Source: DATEPR01 sp036273855 (GTDB lineage: Bacteria > Actinomycetota > Actinomycetes > Mycobacteriales > Pseudonocardiaceae). From it: a stretch of DNA of 64,000 nucleotides. Positions 52,434 through 60,655 of this stretch are shown one piece after another (positions within the stretch are counted from its first letter, which is position 1; each line of letters opens with the position of its first letter). The notes below the pieces were generated by a model that was given only the letters and a program-made list of their open reading frames with translations, did no database searches and was not told where the DNA came from. A program made the position numbers and the translations under genes. Where the stretch lies: assembly GCA_036273855.1 (NCBI GenBank), contig DASUGU010000024.1:131928-195927 (forward strand). Direction: 5' to 3'.

Positions 52434-54884
52434 ATGCCGAGCCGGACGACGCCTTCCAAACGCGGTACCAGCAGGAGCCGAGCCGGCACCAGCACGCGCT
52501 CCCGGACCAGCACCAAGTCGGGTGGCCGGACCAGTAGAGCACCGGCGAGGAAACCGGCGTCGAAACGGCCGGGCACCGGCCCGTTCACGCTGCTCGCCCG
52601 GGGTGTCGGCAGCCTGGTGCGGGCCATCAGCCGGACCAAGGAACTCGACCCGGCGCACCGCAGGGACGGCATCGCGCTGGTACTGGTCGCGCTGGCCGTG
52701 ATCACCGCGTTCGGCGTGTGGTTCCAGGCCGCTGGCCCGGCCGGGCACTGGGTGGGCGTGGGCGTGCGCAGCGCCATCGGCAACGGCGCGATCCCGCTGC
52801 CGGCCGTGCTGCTGGCCGCCGGTATCGCGCTGATGCGCAGCCAGCCCAAGCCGGAGGCGCGGCCCCGGCTGATGATCGGCTCGCTGCTGTTCGGCCTGGC
52901 ACTGCTGGGCATCCTCCATCTCGCGGCGCACCAGCCCACCGCCAACGCCGACCGGATGAACGGCGGCGGCGCGATCGGCTACCTGGCAGGCGGTTTCCTG
53001 GCGCAGGGCCTGACCAGTTGGGTCGCGACGCCGCTGCTGGTGTTGGTCGGGCTCTACGGCGCGCTGGTGTTCACCGGCACGCCGGTGCGGGAGATCCCGA
53101 ACCGGCTGCGTTCCCTGACCCACCAGCCGTCGCCGGACCAGCCGGCCGAGGACGCCGAGACGACCACCCCGGACCTGGAGCCGGCCGCCGACCCGCCGGT
53201 CCGGTTGCGCAAGCCGTCCCGCCGCCGGCAGGCCAGCGTCGAACCGGCCGAAGCCAGCCAACCGGAACTCCCGCTGGACGAGCCGTCCCCGCCGGTCAAG
53301 CCGAGGTCCAAGCCGACAGCGGCGGAGCCCGCCGAGAAGCCGGCGCCCGCCAAGGTGACCCCGAGGACCGTCGAAGGCGACTACCGGTTGCCATCGCCCG
53401 ACCTGCTCACCGCGGGCGATCCGCCGAAGGCGCGCAGCAAGGCCAACGACGTGATGATCGAGGCCATCACCGGCGTGCTGGACCAGTTCGCGGTGGACGC
53501 ACAGGTCACCGGCTTCACCCGTGGCCCGACGGTGACCCGCTACGAGGTGGAACTCGGCCCCGGCGTGAAGGTCGAGAAGATCACCGCGCTGACCAAGAAC
53601 ATCGCCTACGCGGTCGCCACGGACAATGTTCGGCTGCTGGCGCCGATCCCCGGCAAGTCGGCGGTGGGTATCGAGGTGCCCAACTCCGACCGGGAGATGG
53701 TGCGGCTGGGCGACGTGCTGAAGTCGCAGCGCGCCACGTCCGACACCCACCCGATGGTCGTCGGGCTGGGCAAGGACATCGAGGGCCACTACGTCACCGC
53801 GAACCTGACCAAGATGCCGCACCTGCTGGTGGCCGGCTCGACCGGTTCCGGCAAGTCCAGCTTCGTCAACTCCATGCTGGTGTCGCTGCTGGCGCGCGCG
53901 ACGCCGCAGGAGTGCCGCATGATCCTGATCGACCCGAAAATGGTCGAACTCACGCCGTACGAAGGCATTCCGCACCTGATCACGCCCATCATCACCCAGC
54001 CGAAGAAGGCGGCGGCGGCGCTGGCGTGGCTGGTGGAGGAGATGGAACAGCGCTACCAGGACATGCAGGCCAACAAGGTCCGCCACATCGATGACTTCAA
54101 CCGCAAGGTGCGCACCGGCGAGATCACCGCGCCACTGGGCAGCGAGCGGGAGTATCGCCCGTACCCCTACATCATGGCGATCGTCGACGAGCTGGCCGAC
54201 CTGATGATGACCGCACCGCGCGACGTCGAGGACGCCATCGTGCGGATCACCCAGAAGGCCCGTGCGGCCGGCATCCATCTGGTGTTGGCCACCCAGCGCC
54301 CGTCGGTGGACGTGGTCACCGGACTGATCAAGACGAACGTCCCGTCCAGGCTGGCGTTCGCCACGTCGTCGCTCACCGACTCGCGGGTCATTCTGGACCA
54401 GCCGGGTGCGGAGAAGCTGATCGGCATGGGCGACGGGTTGTACCTGCCGATGGGCGCGTCCAAACCGGTCCGCATCCAGGGTGCATATATTTCGGACGAG
54501 GAGATCGCCGAGATCGTCGGCTTCGTCCGCGACCAGGCCCAGCCTGACTACACGGACGGCGTCACGGCGGCCAAGCAGGGCGAGAAGAAGGAGATCGACG
54601 CCGACATCGGCGACGATCTGGAACTGTTGGTGCAGGCCACCGAGCTCATTGTGACCAGCCAGTTCGGCTCCACGTCCATGTTGCAGCGCAAGCTGCGGGT
54701 CGGCTTCGCCAAGGCGGGCCGGTTGATGGATCTGTTGGAGACTCGGGGTGTGGTGGGGCCGTCGGAGGGTTCGAAGGCTCGCGAGGTGCTGATCAAACCG
54801 GACGAGTTGGAGTCGGTCCTGTACACGATGCGAGGCGGCGGCCCGGTCGAGGATCACGATGCGGACTCGGAAAGCTCGTACTGA
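52434..54884 (+). CDS. ftsK: DNA translocase FtsK/SpoIIIE
   Basis: An 816-residue FtsK. A basic N-terminal tail (RTTPSKRGTSRSRAGT), then about four transmembrane helices (about 75-215), a Pro/Glu-rich linker (about 220-320), the FtsK beta domain with RGPTVTRYEVELGPGVKVEKI, Walker A AGSTGSGKSSFVNSM, Walker B MAIVDELADLMM, and a C-terminal gamma domain (ELIVTSQFGSTSMLQRKLRVGFAKAGRLMDLLETRGVVGPS). It pumps DNA at the division septum. The ATG at 52434 is chosen for the family start (MPSRTT), and it is divergent from plsC. Confidence 0.96.
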   Translation: MPSRTTPSKRGTSRSRAGTSTRSRTSTKSGGRTSRAPARKPASKRPGTGPFTLLARGVGSLVRAISRTKELDPAHRRDGIALVLVALAVITAFGVWFQAAGPAGHWVGVGVRSAIGNGAIPLPAVLLAAGIALMRSQPKPEARPRLMIGSLLFGLALLGILHLAAHQPTANADRMNGGGAIGYLAGGFLAQGLTSWVATPLLVLVGLYGALVFTGTPVREIPNRLRSLTHQPSPDQPAEDAETTTPDLEPAADPPVRLRKPSRRRQASVEPAEASQPELPLDEPSPPVKPRSKPTAAEPAEKPAPAKVTPRTVEGDYRLPSPDLLTAGDPPKARSKANDVMIEAITGVLDQFAVDAQVTGFTRGPTVTRYEVELGPGVKVEKITALTKNIAYAVATDNVRLLAPIPGKSAVGIEVPNSDREMVRLGDVLKSQRATSDTHPMVVGLGKDIEGHYVTANLTKMPHLLVAGSTGSGKSSFVNSMLVSLLARATPQECRMILIDPKMVELTPYEGIPHLITPIITQPKKAAAALAWLVEEMEQRYQDMQANKVRHIDDFNRKVRTGEITAPLGSEREYRPYPYIMAIVDELADLMMTAPRDVEDAIVRITQKARAAGIHLVLATQRPSVDVVTGLIKTNVPSRLAFATSSLTDSRVILDQPGAEKLIGMGDGLYLPMGASKPVRIQGAYISDEEIAEIVGFVRDQAQPDYTDGVTAAKQGEKKEIDADIGDDLELLVQATELIVTSQFGSTSMLQRKLRVGFAKAGRLMDLLETRGVVGPSEGSKAREVLIKPDELESVLYTMRGGGPVEDHDADSESSY

Positions 54885-54952
54885 CAACCGGTCCGTCTAG
54901 AGTTCGCCAACCCGCGACGCCGGGTCGCGGATTCAGGGACTGGAAAACGACC

Positions 54953-55423
54953 ATGAGTAGCGCGCGTACGCGCAGACTGATCGAGACGGCCGGCCAGCAC
55001 ATGGGGGCAGGCGAGCAGGTCCAACTCACGACCATGGCCAAGCTGGGCAGCGCGCCGGTGGCCGCCAACGCGGGCGTCGTGGTGGCGGCCAGCATCGTCG
55101 GGGCGGCGTTGGGCGGCGGCTGGGGTTTCGCCGGCATGGTGCGCAAGGAGGTCTACGTCGTCCTGACCGACCGGCAGTTGATGTTCTTCCAGGCGCGTCG
55201 CGACACCGGTGCGCCGGGCAAGCATCTGGCGTCGTTCCAGCGGGCCGGGGTGACCTGTAGCGACGCGAGCAGCAGCGGGCTCGGCTTGTTCGTGAACGTG
55301 CGGATCACCGCTGAGGGGTTGGATCGACCGGTGCGGTTGCAGTTCCCGCCGATTCCGGCGCGGCTGCGCAAGGAGGGCCGCGAGCTGGCGGCTGCGTTGC
55401 CACGGGCGGTAGTGGGTAGCTGA
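54953..55423 (+). CDS. Small PH-like protein, unknown function
   Basis: A 156-residue protein of unknown function. One hydrophobic segment (SAPVAANAGVVVAASIVGAALGGGWGFAGMV, about 32-62) and a beta-rich C-terminal half (EVYVVLTDRQLMFFQARRDTGAPGKHLASFQ) resembling bacterial PH-like domains used in membrane or protein binding. The ATG at 54953 is 68 bp after ftsK. No family can be named with confidence. It ends at a 412-bp non-coding gap with inverted repeats. Confidence 0.66.
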   Translation: MSSARTRRLIETAGQHMGAGEQVQLTTMAKLGSAPVAANAGVVVAASIVGAALGGGWGFAGMVRKEVYVVLTDRQLMFFQARRDTGAPGKHLASFQRAGVTCSDASSSGLGLFVNVRITAEGLDRPVRLQFPPIPARLRKEGRELAAALPRAVVGS

Positions 55424-55464
55424 GGGTTTGGGCGAGTGCCCGTACGGTGATCGGGGTTGGCTCG

Positions 55465-55798
55465 GGCCGCTCCCTCTTTGTGGATTGTTTGCGTCCCAAC
55501 GCAAAAGAAGGCTGGGTATGAGGGAGCGGCCAGGAATGAAGCGACAATAAGCCCCGAGAGCTGGTATTGCCTCGGCCGAGCGAAGTTCCAAGCTCGCCGG
55601 GGCGAAGCTCGAACGGCGCCCAACCCTTGGGGGACATGGCTTTGAGGACGATCCAGTCTTCTCCGCCGCTCCCTCACACCCAGCTGATCTTGATGCCGGG
55701 ACTCCGCTGTCAAGAGTTGCGCAGCAATCGCGAAGCGACGCCGAAGGCGCTCTTTACAGCGGTGGCCCCGTATCACACGCTCACAAGGAGGGAGCGGC
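55465..55798. repeat. Non-coding gap with nested inverted repeats
   Basis: The 412 bp between the PH-like gene and argA (convergent) hold no credible gene and are less GC-rich. Pair 1: GGCCGCTCCCTC at 55465-55476 and its reverse complement at 55520-55531, enclosing a second hairpin TTTGCGT-CCCA-ACGCAAA (55488-55505). Pair 2: GCCGCTCCCTC at 55665-55675 and its reverse complement at 55788-55798, about 110 bp apart. The same 11-12-bp arm is thus used four times. It is a different sequence from the array A/B/C repeats. Confidence 0.65.
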
Positions 55799-55835
55799 CG
55801 AGCGAAACCCCACACCCGCACGGCCACGAGCCCAA

Positions 55836-56339
55836 TCAGAGCTCCAACAACATCCGCGTATTCCCCAAAGTATTAGGCTTCACGTAAGGCAGATCAAGGA
55901 ACTCGGCCACACCCTCATCAGCCGACCGCAACATCTGCTCATAAACAGACTGATCCACCGGCGGCCCATCGATCTTCACAAACCCATGCCGCCCGAAGAA
56001 CTCCGTCTCAAAGGTCAACACGAACACCCGGGCAAGACCGAGCTCCCGAGCCAGATCGACCAACCGCCCCACCACGGCATGCCCAACCCCCTGACCAGCA
56101 GCCGACGGAGCGACAGCCACGGTACGGACCTCAGCCAGGTCCTCCCAGAGCACATGCAGTGCTCCGCAGCCGACGATCTCGCTCTCCAACTCGGCCACCC
56201 AGAACTCCTGCACCGCCTCGTACAGCGTGACCAACTCCTTGGCCAGTAGCACCTGTCCGGCGTAGTGGTCGACCAACGCCTTGATCCGCCGCACATCCGC
56301 GATGCGGGCCCGCCGCACCGCCAGTTCGCTACTCGACAC
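55836..56339 (-). CDS. argA: N-acetylglutamate synthase (stand-alone GNAT)
   Basis: A 167-residue GNAT-type amino-acid N-acetyltransferase, similar to the short ArgA of M. tuberculosis (Rv2747). It has ALVDHYAGQVLLAKELVTLYEAVQEFWVAE, GCGALHVLWEDLAEVRTVAVAPSAAGQGVGHAVV (acetyl-CoA loop) and FETEFFGRHGFVKIDG, with LDLPYVKPNTLGNTRMLLEL at the end. It makes N-acetylglutamate, the first step of arginine synthesis. The GTG at 56339 is chosen since the fold begins two residues later; the frame is open further upstream into the membrane protein gene, and the two genes overlap by 11 bp. Confidence 0.86.
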   Translation of the reverse strand: MSSSELAVRRARIADVRRIKALVDHYAGQVLLAKELVTLYEAVQEFWVAELESEIVGCGALHVLWEDLAEVRTVAVAPSAAGQGVGHAVVGRLVDLARELGLARVFVLTFETEFFGRHGFVKIDGPPVDQSVYEQMLRSADEGVAEFLDLPYVKPNTLGNTRMLLEL

Positions 56340-57183
56340 CGTCAACCCCCAGCACAACCGATCCACGGTCGGTGATCTCGCCGAACCGGGCCAGCAGCAG
56401 CGCACCGATGAGCGCCACCGCGAATCCCAGGCCGGCCGCCGGCAGCCACCCCGCGCGGGTGTGGTCGCCGAGGAACAACAACCCGATGACGGCAGGCGGC
56501 ACGGTCTCGCCGAGCAGAACGACCGCCGTCGCCGCGACCACACTGCCGCGCTGCATGGCCGACGCGTACAGCCAGCCGCCCGTCACACCGGCGATGGCAA
56601 CGGCGTAGGTCGCCGGGTCACTGATCAGAGAAGAAAAGGTGACCACCCGAACCGCCATGCCCAGCACACCGAACAGCAGCCCGGCGGCCAACCCCAGAGC
56701 GACCGTGCGGGCCTGGTCGGTCAGGTGCCCGGCGAGCACACCGAAAACCACCAGCAGCACCGCCGCGACCAGCAGGCCGTAGTGGAACGGGACAGACGCG
56801 TGGCCGGCACCCTGGCTGTGCGCCGACGACCCCAGCAGAGCCAGCCCGGCGCACACCGCGCCGACCGACGCCCACTCGGTCCGGGACAGGGTCAGCCGGA
56901 ACCACCTGGCGGCGCACACCGCCGTCACCGCGATGCTGGCGGCCTGTGCGGACTGCACTAGGAACAGCGGCAGCATGCGCAGCGCCACCGCCTGGGCGAC
57001 GAACCCGACCCAGTCGATGCCGAGGCTGCCGATGAACCGCCACTGTCGCAGCATGCGGATCAGCAGCCGGGGATCGACCCCATGGCGGTCGTCCCGCGCC
57101 GCCCTGGCGGCCACGGCTTGCATGGCCGCCGCTGTGCCGTAGCACACGGCGGAGAACAGCGCACAGAGCAGGCCGACCCACAC
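56329..57183 (-). CDS. Multi-pass membrane protein (DMT-like), unknown function
   Basis: A 284-residue integral membrane protein with nine or ten hydrophobic segments (WVGLLCALFSAVCYGTAAAMQAVAARAA first). The sequence has DMT-like small-residue patterns but no EamA signature. Its role is unknown. It overlaps argA by 11 bp on the same strand, so co-transcription is likely. The GTG at 57183 is the first start; the upstream frame has no similarity. The gene is divergent from rimO with a 97-bp shared region. Confidence 0.75.
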   Translation of the reverse strand: MWVGLLCALFSAVCYGTAAAMQAVAARAARDDRHGVDPRLLIRMLRQWRFIGSLGIDWVGFVAQAVALRMLPLFLVQSAQAASIAVTAVCAARWFRLTLSRTEWASVGAVCAGLALLGSSAHSQGAGHASVPFHYGLLVAAVLLVVFGVLAGHLTDQARTVALGLAAGLLFGVLGMAVRVVTFSSLISDPATYAVAIAGVTGGWLYASAMQRGSVVAATAVVLLGETVPPAVIGLLFLGDHTRAGWLPAAGLGFAVALIGALLLARFGEITDRGSVVLGVDGVE

Positions 57184-57279
57184 GTCTTACGACGATAGAG
57201 CCCCGACCTGGAACCCGGGTCGCACACCGACCGATCCGTACCGGTCGGCCGAGTCGCGGGCAGCAGTTACCCTGATTCG

Positions 57280-58701
57280 GTGTCCTCACCCACCGCCGGA
57301 CGCCGGTTCGCCCTGCTCACTCTCGGTTGCGCGCGCAACGAGGTCGACTCCGAGGAGTTGGCCGGCCGCCTGACCGACCGGGGCTGGGCGCACGCCGCCG
57401 ACGGCGAGGGCGCGGATGTGGTGCTGGTGAACACCTGTGGGTTCGTCGAGTCGGCCAAGAAGGACTCCGTGGACACGCTGCTGGCGGCGGCGGACAGCGG
57501 GGCCAAGGTGGTCGCGGTCGGCTGTCTGGCGGAGCGGTACGGCGCCGAGCTGGCGGAGAGCCTGCCCGAGGCGGCCGCCGTGCTCGGCTTCGACCACTAC
57601 GCGACGCTGGACGAGCGGCTGGCTGACGTGGTAGCCGGCAAAACCCTGGAATCGCACAAACCGGTCGATCGCCGCACCCTGCTGCCGATCAGCCCGGTGC
57701 AGCGGCCGGCGGCCGCCGAGCAGGTGGCCGTGCCCGGCCACGGTTGGGGGCCCAGGGTGGTTCGGGCCCGGCTGGACGAAGCGCCGGTGGCACCGCTGAA
57801 GATCGCTTCCGGTTGCGACCGCAGGTGCGCGTTCTGCGCGATCCCGTCCTTCCGCGGCGCGTTCGTCTCCCGGCCGGCCGACGAGTTGGTCGGCGAGGCC
57901 GCGTGGCTGGCCGAGCGCGGGGTGCGCGAGCTGTACCTGGTCAGCGAGAACTCGACCTCCTACGGCAAGGATCTGTCCGGCGGACAGGACGCGCTGGCCG
58001 CGCTGCTGCCCCGGCTGGCCGCCGTGCCGGGCATCGACCGGGTCCGGGTGTCCTACCTGCAACCGGCCGAGACCCGGCCCACCCTGGTCCGCGCCATCGC
58101 CACCACGCCCGGCGTCGCCGCCTACTTCGACCTGTCCTTCCAGCACTCCAGCGAGCCGGTGCTGCGCCGGATGCGCCGGTTCGGCTCCACCGAGTCGTTC
58201 CTCGACCTGATCGAGCGCATCCGCGCGCTGGCGCCCGCCGCCGGCATCCGGACCAACGTGATCGTCGGCTTCCCCGGTGAGACCGAGGCCGACGTCGCCG
58301 AGCTGATCCGGTTCCTGAACGCGGCCCGGCTGGACGCCGTCGGCGTGTTCGGCTACTCCGACGAGGACGGCACCGAGGCGGAGACCCTGCCGGACAAGCT
58401 GGACGCGGACACCGTCACCGAGCGGGTCGGGCGGATCTCCGCGCTGGTCGACGAGCTCACCGCGCAGCGGGCCGAGGACCGGGTCGGCGACACCGTCGAC
58501 GTGCTGGTCGAGCGGCTGGCCGACGACGAGTCTGACTACGCGGGCCGGGCGGCGCACCAGGCGCCCGAGGTGGACGGCGAGTGCGTGCTGACCGACGGCA
58601 CCGGCCTGGCGGTCGGTGACCTGGTGCGGTGTGTCGTGGTGGACTCGGCGGGGGTGGATCTGGTGGTCCGGCCCGTGGATGTTGTGCCGAGGTCGACGTG
58701 A
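57280..58701 (+). CDS. rimO: Ribosomal protein S12 methylthiotransferase RimO
   Basis: A 473-residue radical-SAM enzyme that methylthiolates Asp88 of S12. UPF0004 N-domain (LLTLGCARNEVDSEEL), radical SAM motif CDRRCAFCAIPSFRG (CxxxCxxC), the VSENSTSYGKDL segment and a C-terminal TRAM domain. The GTG at 57280 is preceded by no clear Shine-Dalgarno. The stop overlaps the pgsA start by four bases (GTGA). Confidence 0.94.
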   Translation: MSSPTAGRRFALLTLGCARNEVDSEELAGRLTDRGWAHAADGEGADVVLVNTCGFVESAKKDSVDTLLAAADSGAKVVAVGCLAERYGAELAESLPEAAAVLGFDHYATLDERLADVVAGKTLESHKPVDRRTLLPISPVQRPAAAEQVAVPGHGWGPRVVRARLDEAPVAPLKIASGCDRRCAFCAIPSFRGAFVSRPADELVGEAAWLAERGVRELYLVSENSTSYGKDLSGGQDALAALLPRLAAVPGIDRVRVSYLQPAETRPTLVRAIATTPGVAAYFDLSFQHSSEPVLRRMRRFGSTESFLDLIERIRALAPAAGIRTNVIVGFPGETEADVAELIRFLNAARLDAVGVFGYSDEDGTEAETLPDKLDADTVTERVGRISALVDELTAQRAEDRVGDTVDVLVERLADDESDYAGRAAHQAPEVDGECVLTDGTGLAVGDLVRCVVVDSAGVDLVVRPVDVVPRST

Positions 58702-59345
58702 CCACCCCGGCCGGCGGCTCGTCGGACGCGGTCGGACCGGCCCGCCCGCCGGTGGCGAAGACACCGGTGCCGCTGGTGAACGTCGCCAACATGCTCACCG
58801 TGTCCCGGCTGGTCCTGGTCCCGGTCTTCCTGGTGACGCTGTTCGCCGGCGACGGCCACCAGACCGGGTGGCGCCTGGTGGCCACGGGGGTGTTCGCCGT
58901 CGCGTCCATCACCGATCACTTCGACGGCAACCTGGCCCGCAGCCGGGGCCTGGTCACCGACTTCGGCAAGATCGCCGACCCGATCGCCGACAAAGCGCTC
59001 ACCGGCGCCGCCCTGATCGGGCTGTCCCTGCTGGGTGAACTGCCCTGGTGGGTGACGGTGGTCATCGCGGTCCGCGAGATCGGCGTGACGCTGCTGCGGT
59101 TCTGGGTGATCCGCTACGGCGTGATCCCGGCCAGCCGGGGCGGCAAGGCGAAGACGCTGCTCCAGGTCATCGCGATCGGCCTCTACCTGCTGCCGCTGCC
59201 CGCTTGGTTCGGCTTCGACCTGATCCGGTGGGTGTTCCTGGGCGCCGCCGTGGTGCTCACCGTGGTGACCGGCGTGGACTACGTGGTCCGGGCGATCCGG
59301 CTGCGGGCGCGTGGCCGCGGGGCCGTGGCGGGCGTCCGTGAGTGA
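58698..59345 (+). CDS. pgsA: CDP-diacylglycerol-glycerol-3-phosphate 3-phosphatidyltransferase
   Basis: A 215-residue membrane enzyme making phosphatidylglycerol-phosphate. The CDP-alcohol phosphotransferase motif is complete: DHFDGNLARSRGLVTDFGKIADPIADK (DxxDGxxAR(x8)GxxxDxxxD). About six transmembrane helices. The GTG at 58698 overlaps the rimO stop (GTGA); the product start VTTPAGG is a short hydrophilic tail. The last codons overlap the cinA start by eight bases. Confidence 0.93.
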   Translation: MTTPAGGSSDAVGPARPPVAKTPVPLVNVANMLTVSRLVLVPVFLVTLFAGDGHQTGWRLVATGVFAVASITDHFDGNLARSRGLVTDFGKIADPIADKALTGAALIGLSLLGELPWWVTVVIAVREIGVTLLRFWVIRYGVIPASRGGKAKTLLQVIAIGLYLLPLPAWFGFDLIRWVFLGAAVVLTVVTGVDYVVRAIRLRARGRGAVAGVRE

Positions 59346-59805
59346 TGCGCAGACCATCGTCCAGCTGCTGATCGAGCGGGGCGAGACGGTGGCCACGGCC
59401 GAGTCGCTGACCGGCGGCATGGTCACCGCCGTGCTGACCACGGTCCCGGGCTCCAGCGCCGTGGTGCGCGGCGGGCTGGTGGTCTATGCGAGCGATCTCA
59501 AGACGAGCCTGGCCGGTGTGCCGGCGCAGCTGCTGGCCGAGTACGGCGCCGTGCACCCCGAGGTGGCGCTGGCGCTGGCGGCCGGCGCCCGGACGGTGTG
59601 CCGGGCGGACTGGGGGATCGGCCTGACCGGGGTGGCCGGGCCCGACCCGCAGGATGGTGTGGCCCCCGGCCGGGTGTACCTCGGGATTGCCGGACCTGCC
59701 GGCACGACCTGTCACGAACTGGACCTCACCGGCGGCCGGCATGCTGTGCGGTCGGCCTCGGTGGTGGCCGCCTTGCGTGCCCTGCACGCCGCCCTGACCG
59801 GCTGA
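59338..59805 (+). CDS. cinA: CinA C-terminal domain (nicotinamide-nucleotide amidase) protein
   Basis: A 155-residue CinA-C domain protein, the PncC-type nicotinamide mononucleotide deamidase, with ETVATAESLTGGMVTAVLTTVPGSSAVVRGGLVVYASDLK and a GLTGVAGPDPQDGVAPGRVY loop. It overlaps pgsA by eight bases and follows it on the same strand, the order known in M. tuberculosis and Streptomyces. It probably salvages NMN to nicotinic acid mononucleotide. Length is normal for the stand-alone domain. Confidence 0.9.
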   Translation: MSDAQTIVQLLIERGETVATAESLTGGMVTAVLTTVPGSSAVVRGGLVVYASDLKTSLAGVPAQLLAEYGAVHPEVALALAAGARTVCRADWGIGLTGVAGPDPQDGVAPGRVYLGIAGPAGTTCHELDLTGGRHAVRSASVVAALRALHAALTG

Positions 59806-59823
59806 TTCACCGGGTTCGATCAC

Positions 59824-59839
59824 CGTGCGTGGTCGGCCC
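59824..59839. repeat. Left copy of a 16-bp direct repeat upstream of clgR (second copy 60469-60484)
   Basis: CGTGCGTGGTCGGCCC occurs at 59824-59839, 144 bp before the clgR start, and again exactly at 60469-60484, 172 bp before pspA. Each copy is upstream of one gene of the clgR-pspA stress pair. A shared regulator site is possible; chance or duplication cannot be excluded. Confidence 0.55.
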
Positions 59840-59864
59840 GGGGCACCCGTTGATCATGGTCGCC

Positions 59865-59891
59865 GGGAACATACCGGGTCACTGGCTCGTT
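59865..59891 (+). promoter_or_regulatory. ECF (SigE-type) promoter upstream of clgR
   Basis: GGGAAC at 59865-59870, a 17-bp spacer and CGTT at 59888-59891 match the mycobacterial SigE consensus (-35 GGAAC, -10 CGTT, spacing 16-18). The clgR start is 91 bp downstream. In M. tuberculosis clgR is SigE-controlled (established). The sequence GTTCGC overlapping the -10 resembles one half of a ClgR site, which would fit autoregulation. Confidence 0.7.
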
Positions 59892-59982
59892 CGCTCTTGG
59901 CATAGAGGCACGAAGTCGATGCCGGCCGACGGTCTCGCTCGGTAATCTGGTCGGCACGGGCGAAGGAGAAGGGAGGCGCGCG

Positions 59983-60450
59983 ATGACTGTGCTGCTGCGC
60001 GAGGCGATCGGTGATCGGCTCCGTCATGCCCGCACCAACCAGCACCGCACCCTGCGCGAGGTCTCCCGGGCCGCCCGGGTCAGCCTCGGTTATCTGTCGG
60101 AGGTGGAGCGGGGCCGCAAAGAGGCGTCCAGTGAGCTGCTGGCCGCCATCTGCGACGCGTTGGACCTGCCGCTGTCCGACCTGCTGCATCTGGTCGCCGC
60201 CGACGTGAGTGCGCTCGACGTGCGTACCGTGGAGGACGTGCCGGTGCCGGTGGCCGCTGGTGGCCCTCCGGTGGATGACGACGCCGACCGCCGCATGCCG
60301 GCGAAGGCGGAGGCATCGCTGCAGGGCGGCCGGATGGTTCCGGCCGTCGTCGGCACCGACCTGGCCGATCTGCGGTTGCAGCCGGTGTTGCAGCACCGGC
60401 TGACCACCTCGATCAGCCAACCGTCCAGGGGGATCACCGTCGCAGCCTGA
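59983..60450 (+). CDS. clgR: ClgR-like transcriptional regulator
   Basis: A 155-residue XRE-type regulator. The HTH (RLRHARTNQHRTLREVSRAARVSLGYLSEVERGRKEASSELLAAICDALDLPLSDLLHL) matches actinobacterial ClgR very closely, which activates clp protease and stress genes. The C-terminal region (from about 75) is not conserved and ends in ITVAA; ClgR proteins have a terminal Ala pair used for Clp-mediated turnover, and the AA here fits. It is upstream of pspA, as in M. tuberculosis, with an ECF promoter-like sequence in front. Confidence 0.88.
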   Translation: MTVLLREAIGDRLRHARTNQHRTLREVSRAARVSLGYLSEVERGRKEASSELLAAICDALDLPLSDLLHLVAADVSALDVRTVEDVPVPVAAGGPPVDDDADRRMPAKAEASLQGGRMVPAVVGTDLADLRLQPVLQHRLTTSISQPSRGITVAA

Positions 60451-60468
60451 GACGGGACGGGTACCAGG

Positions 60469-60484
60469 CGTGCGTGGTCGGCCC
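60469..60484. repeat. Right copy of a 16-bp direct repeat upstream of pspA
   Basis: Identical to 59824-59839 (CGTGCGTGGTCGGCCC). It is in the 205-bp clgR-pspA gap. The gap has no GGAAC-N17-CGTT promoter of its own. Confidence 0.55.
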
Positions 60485-60655
60485 AGCGCCGGCCGCGTAG
60501 TAGGCGTATGGGTTGCGTCGATGTGCCGGGGTCGGTGGAAGCTCGCGTCCGCACCTGACACGATGTAGTCCATACGTACGATGTCGTTGCCCGGACGTGG
60601 CGTGGTCGGCACCCACCGCGGCGAGAGGCAGCAGGGGAGAAGGCAGGCGGAGGAG

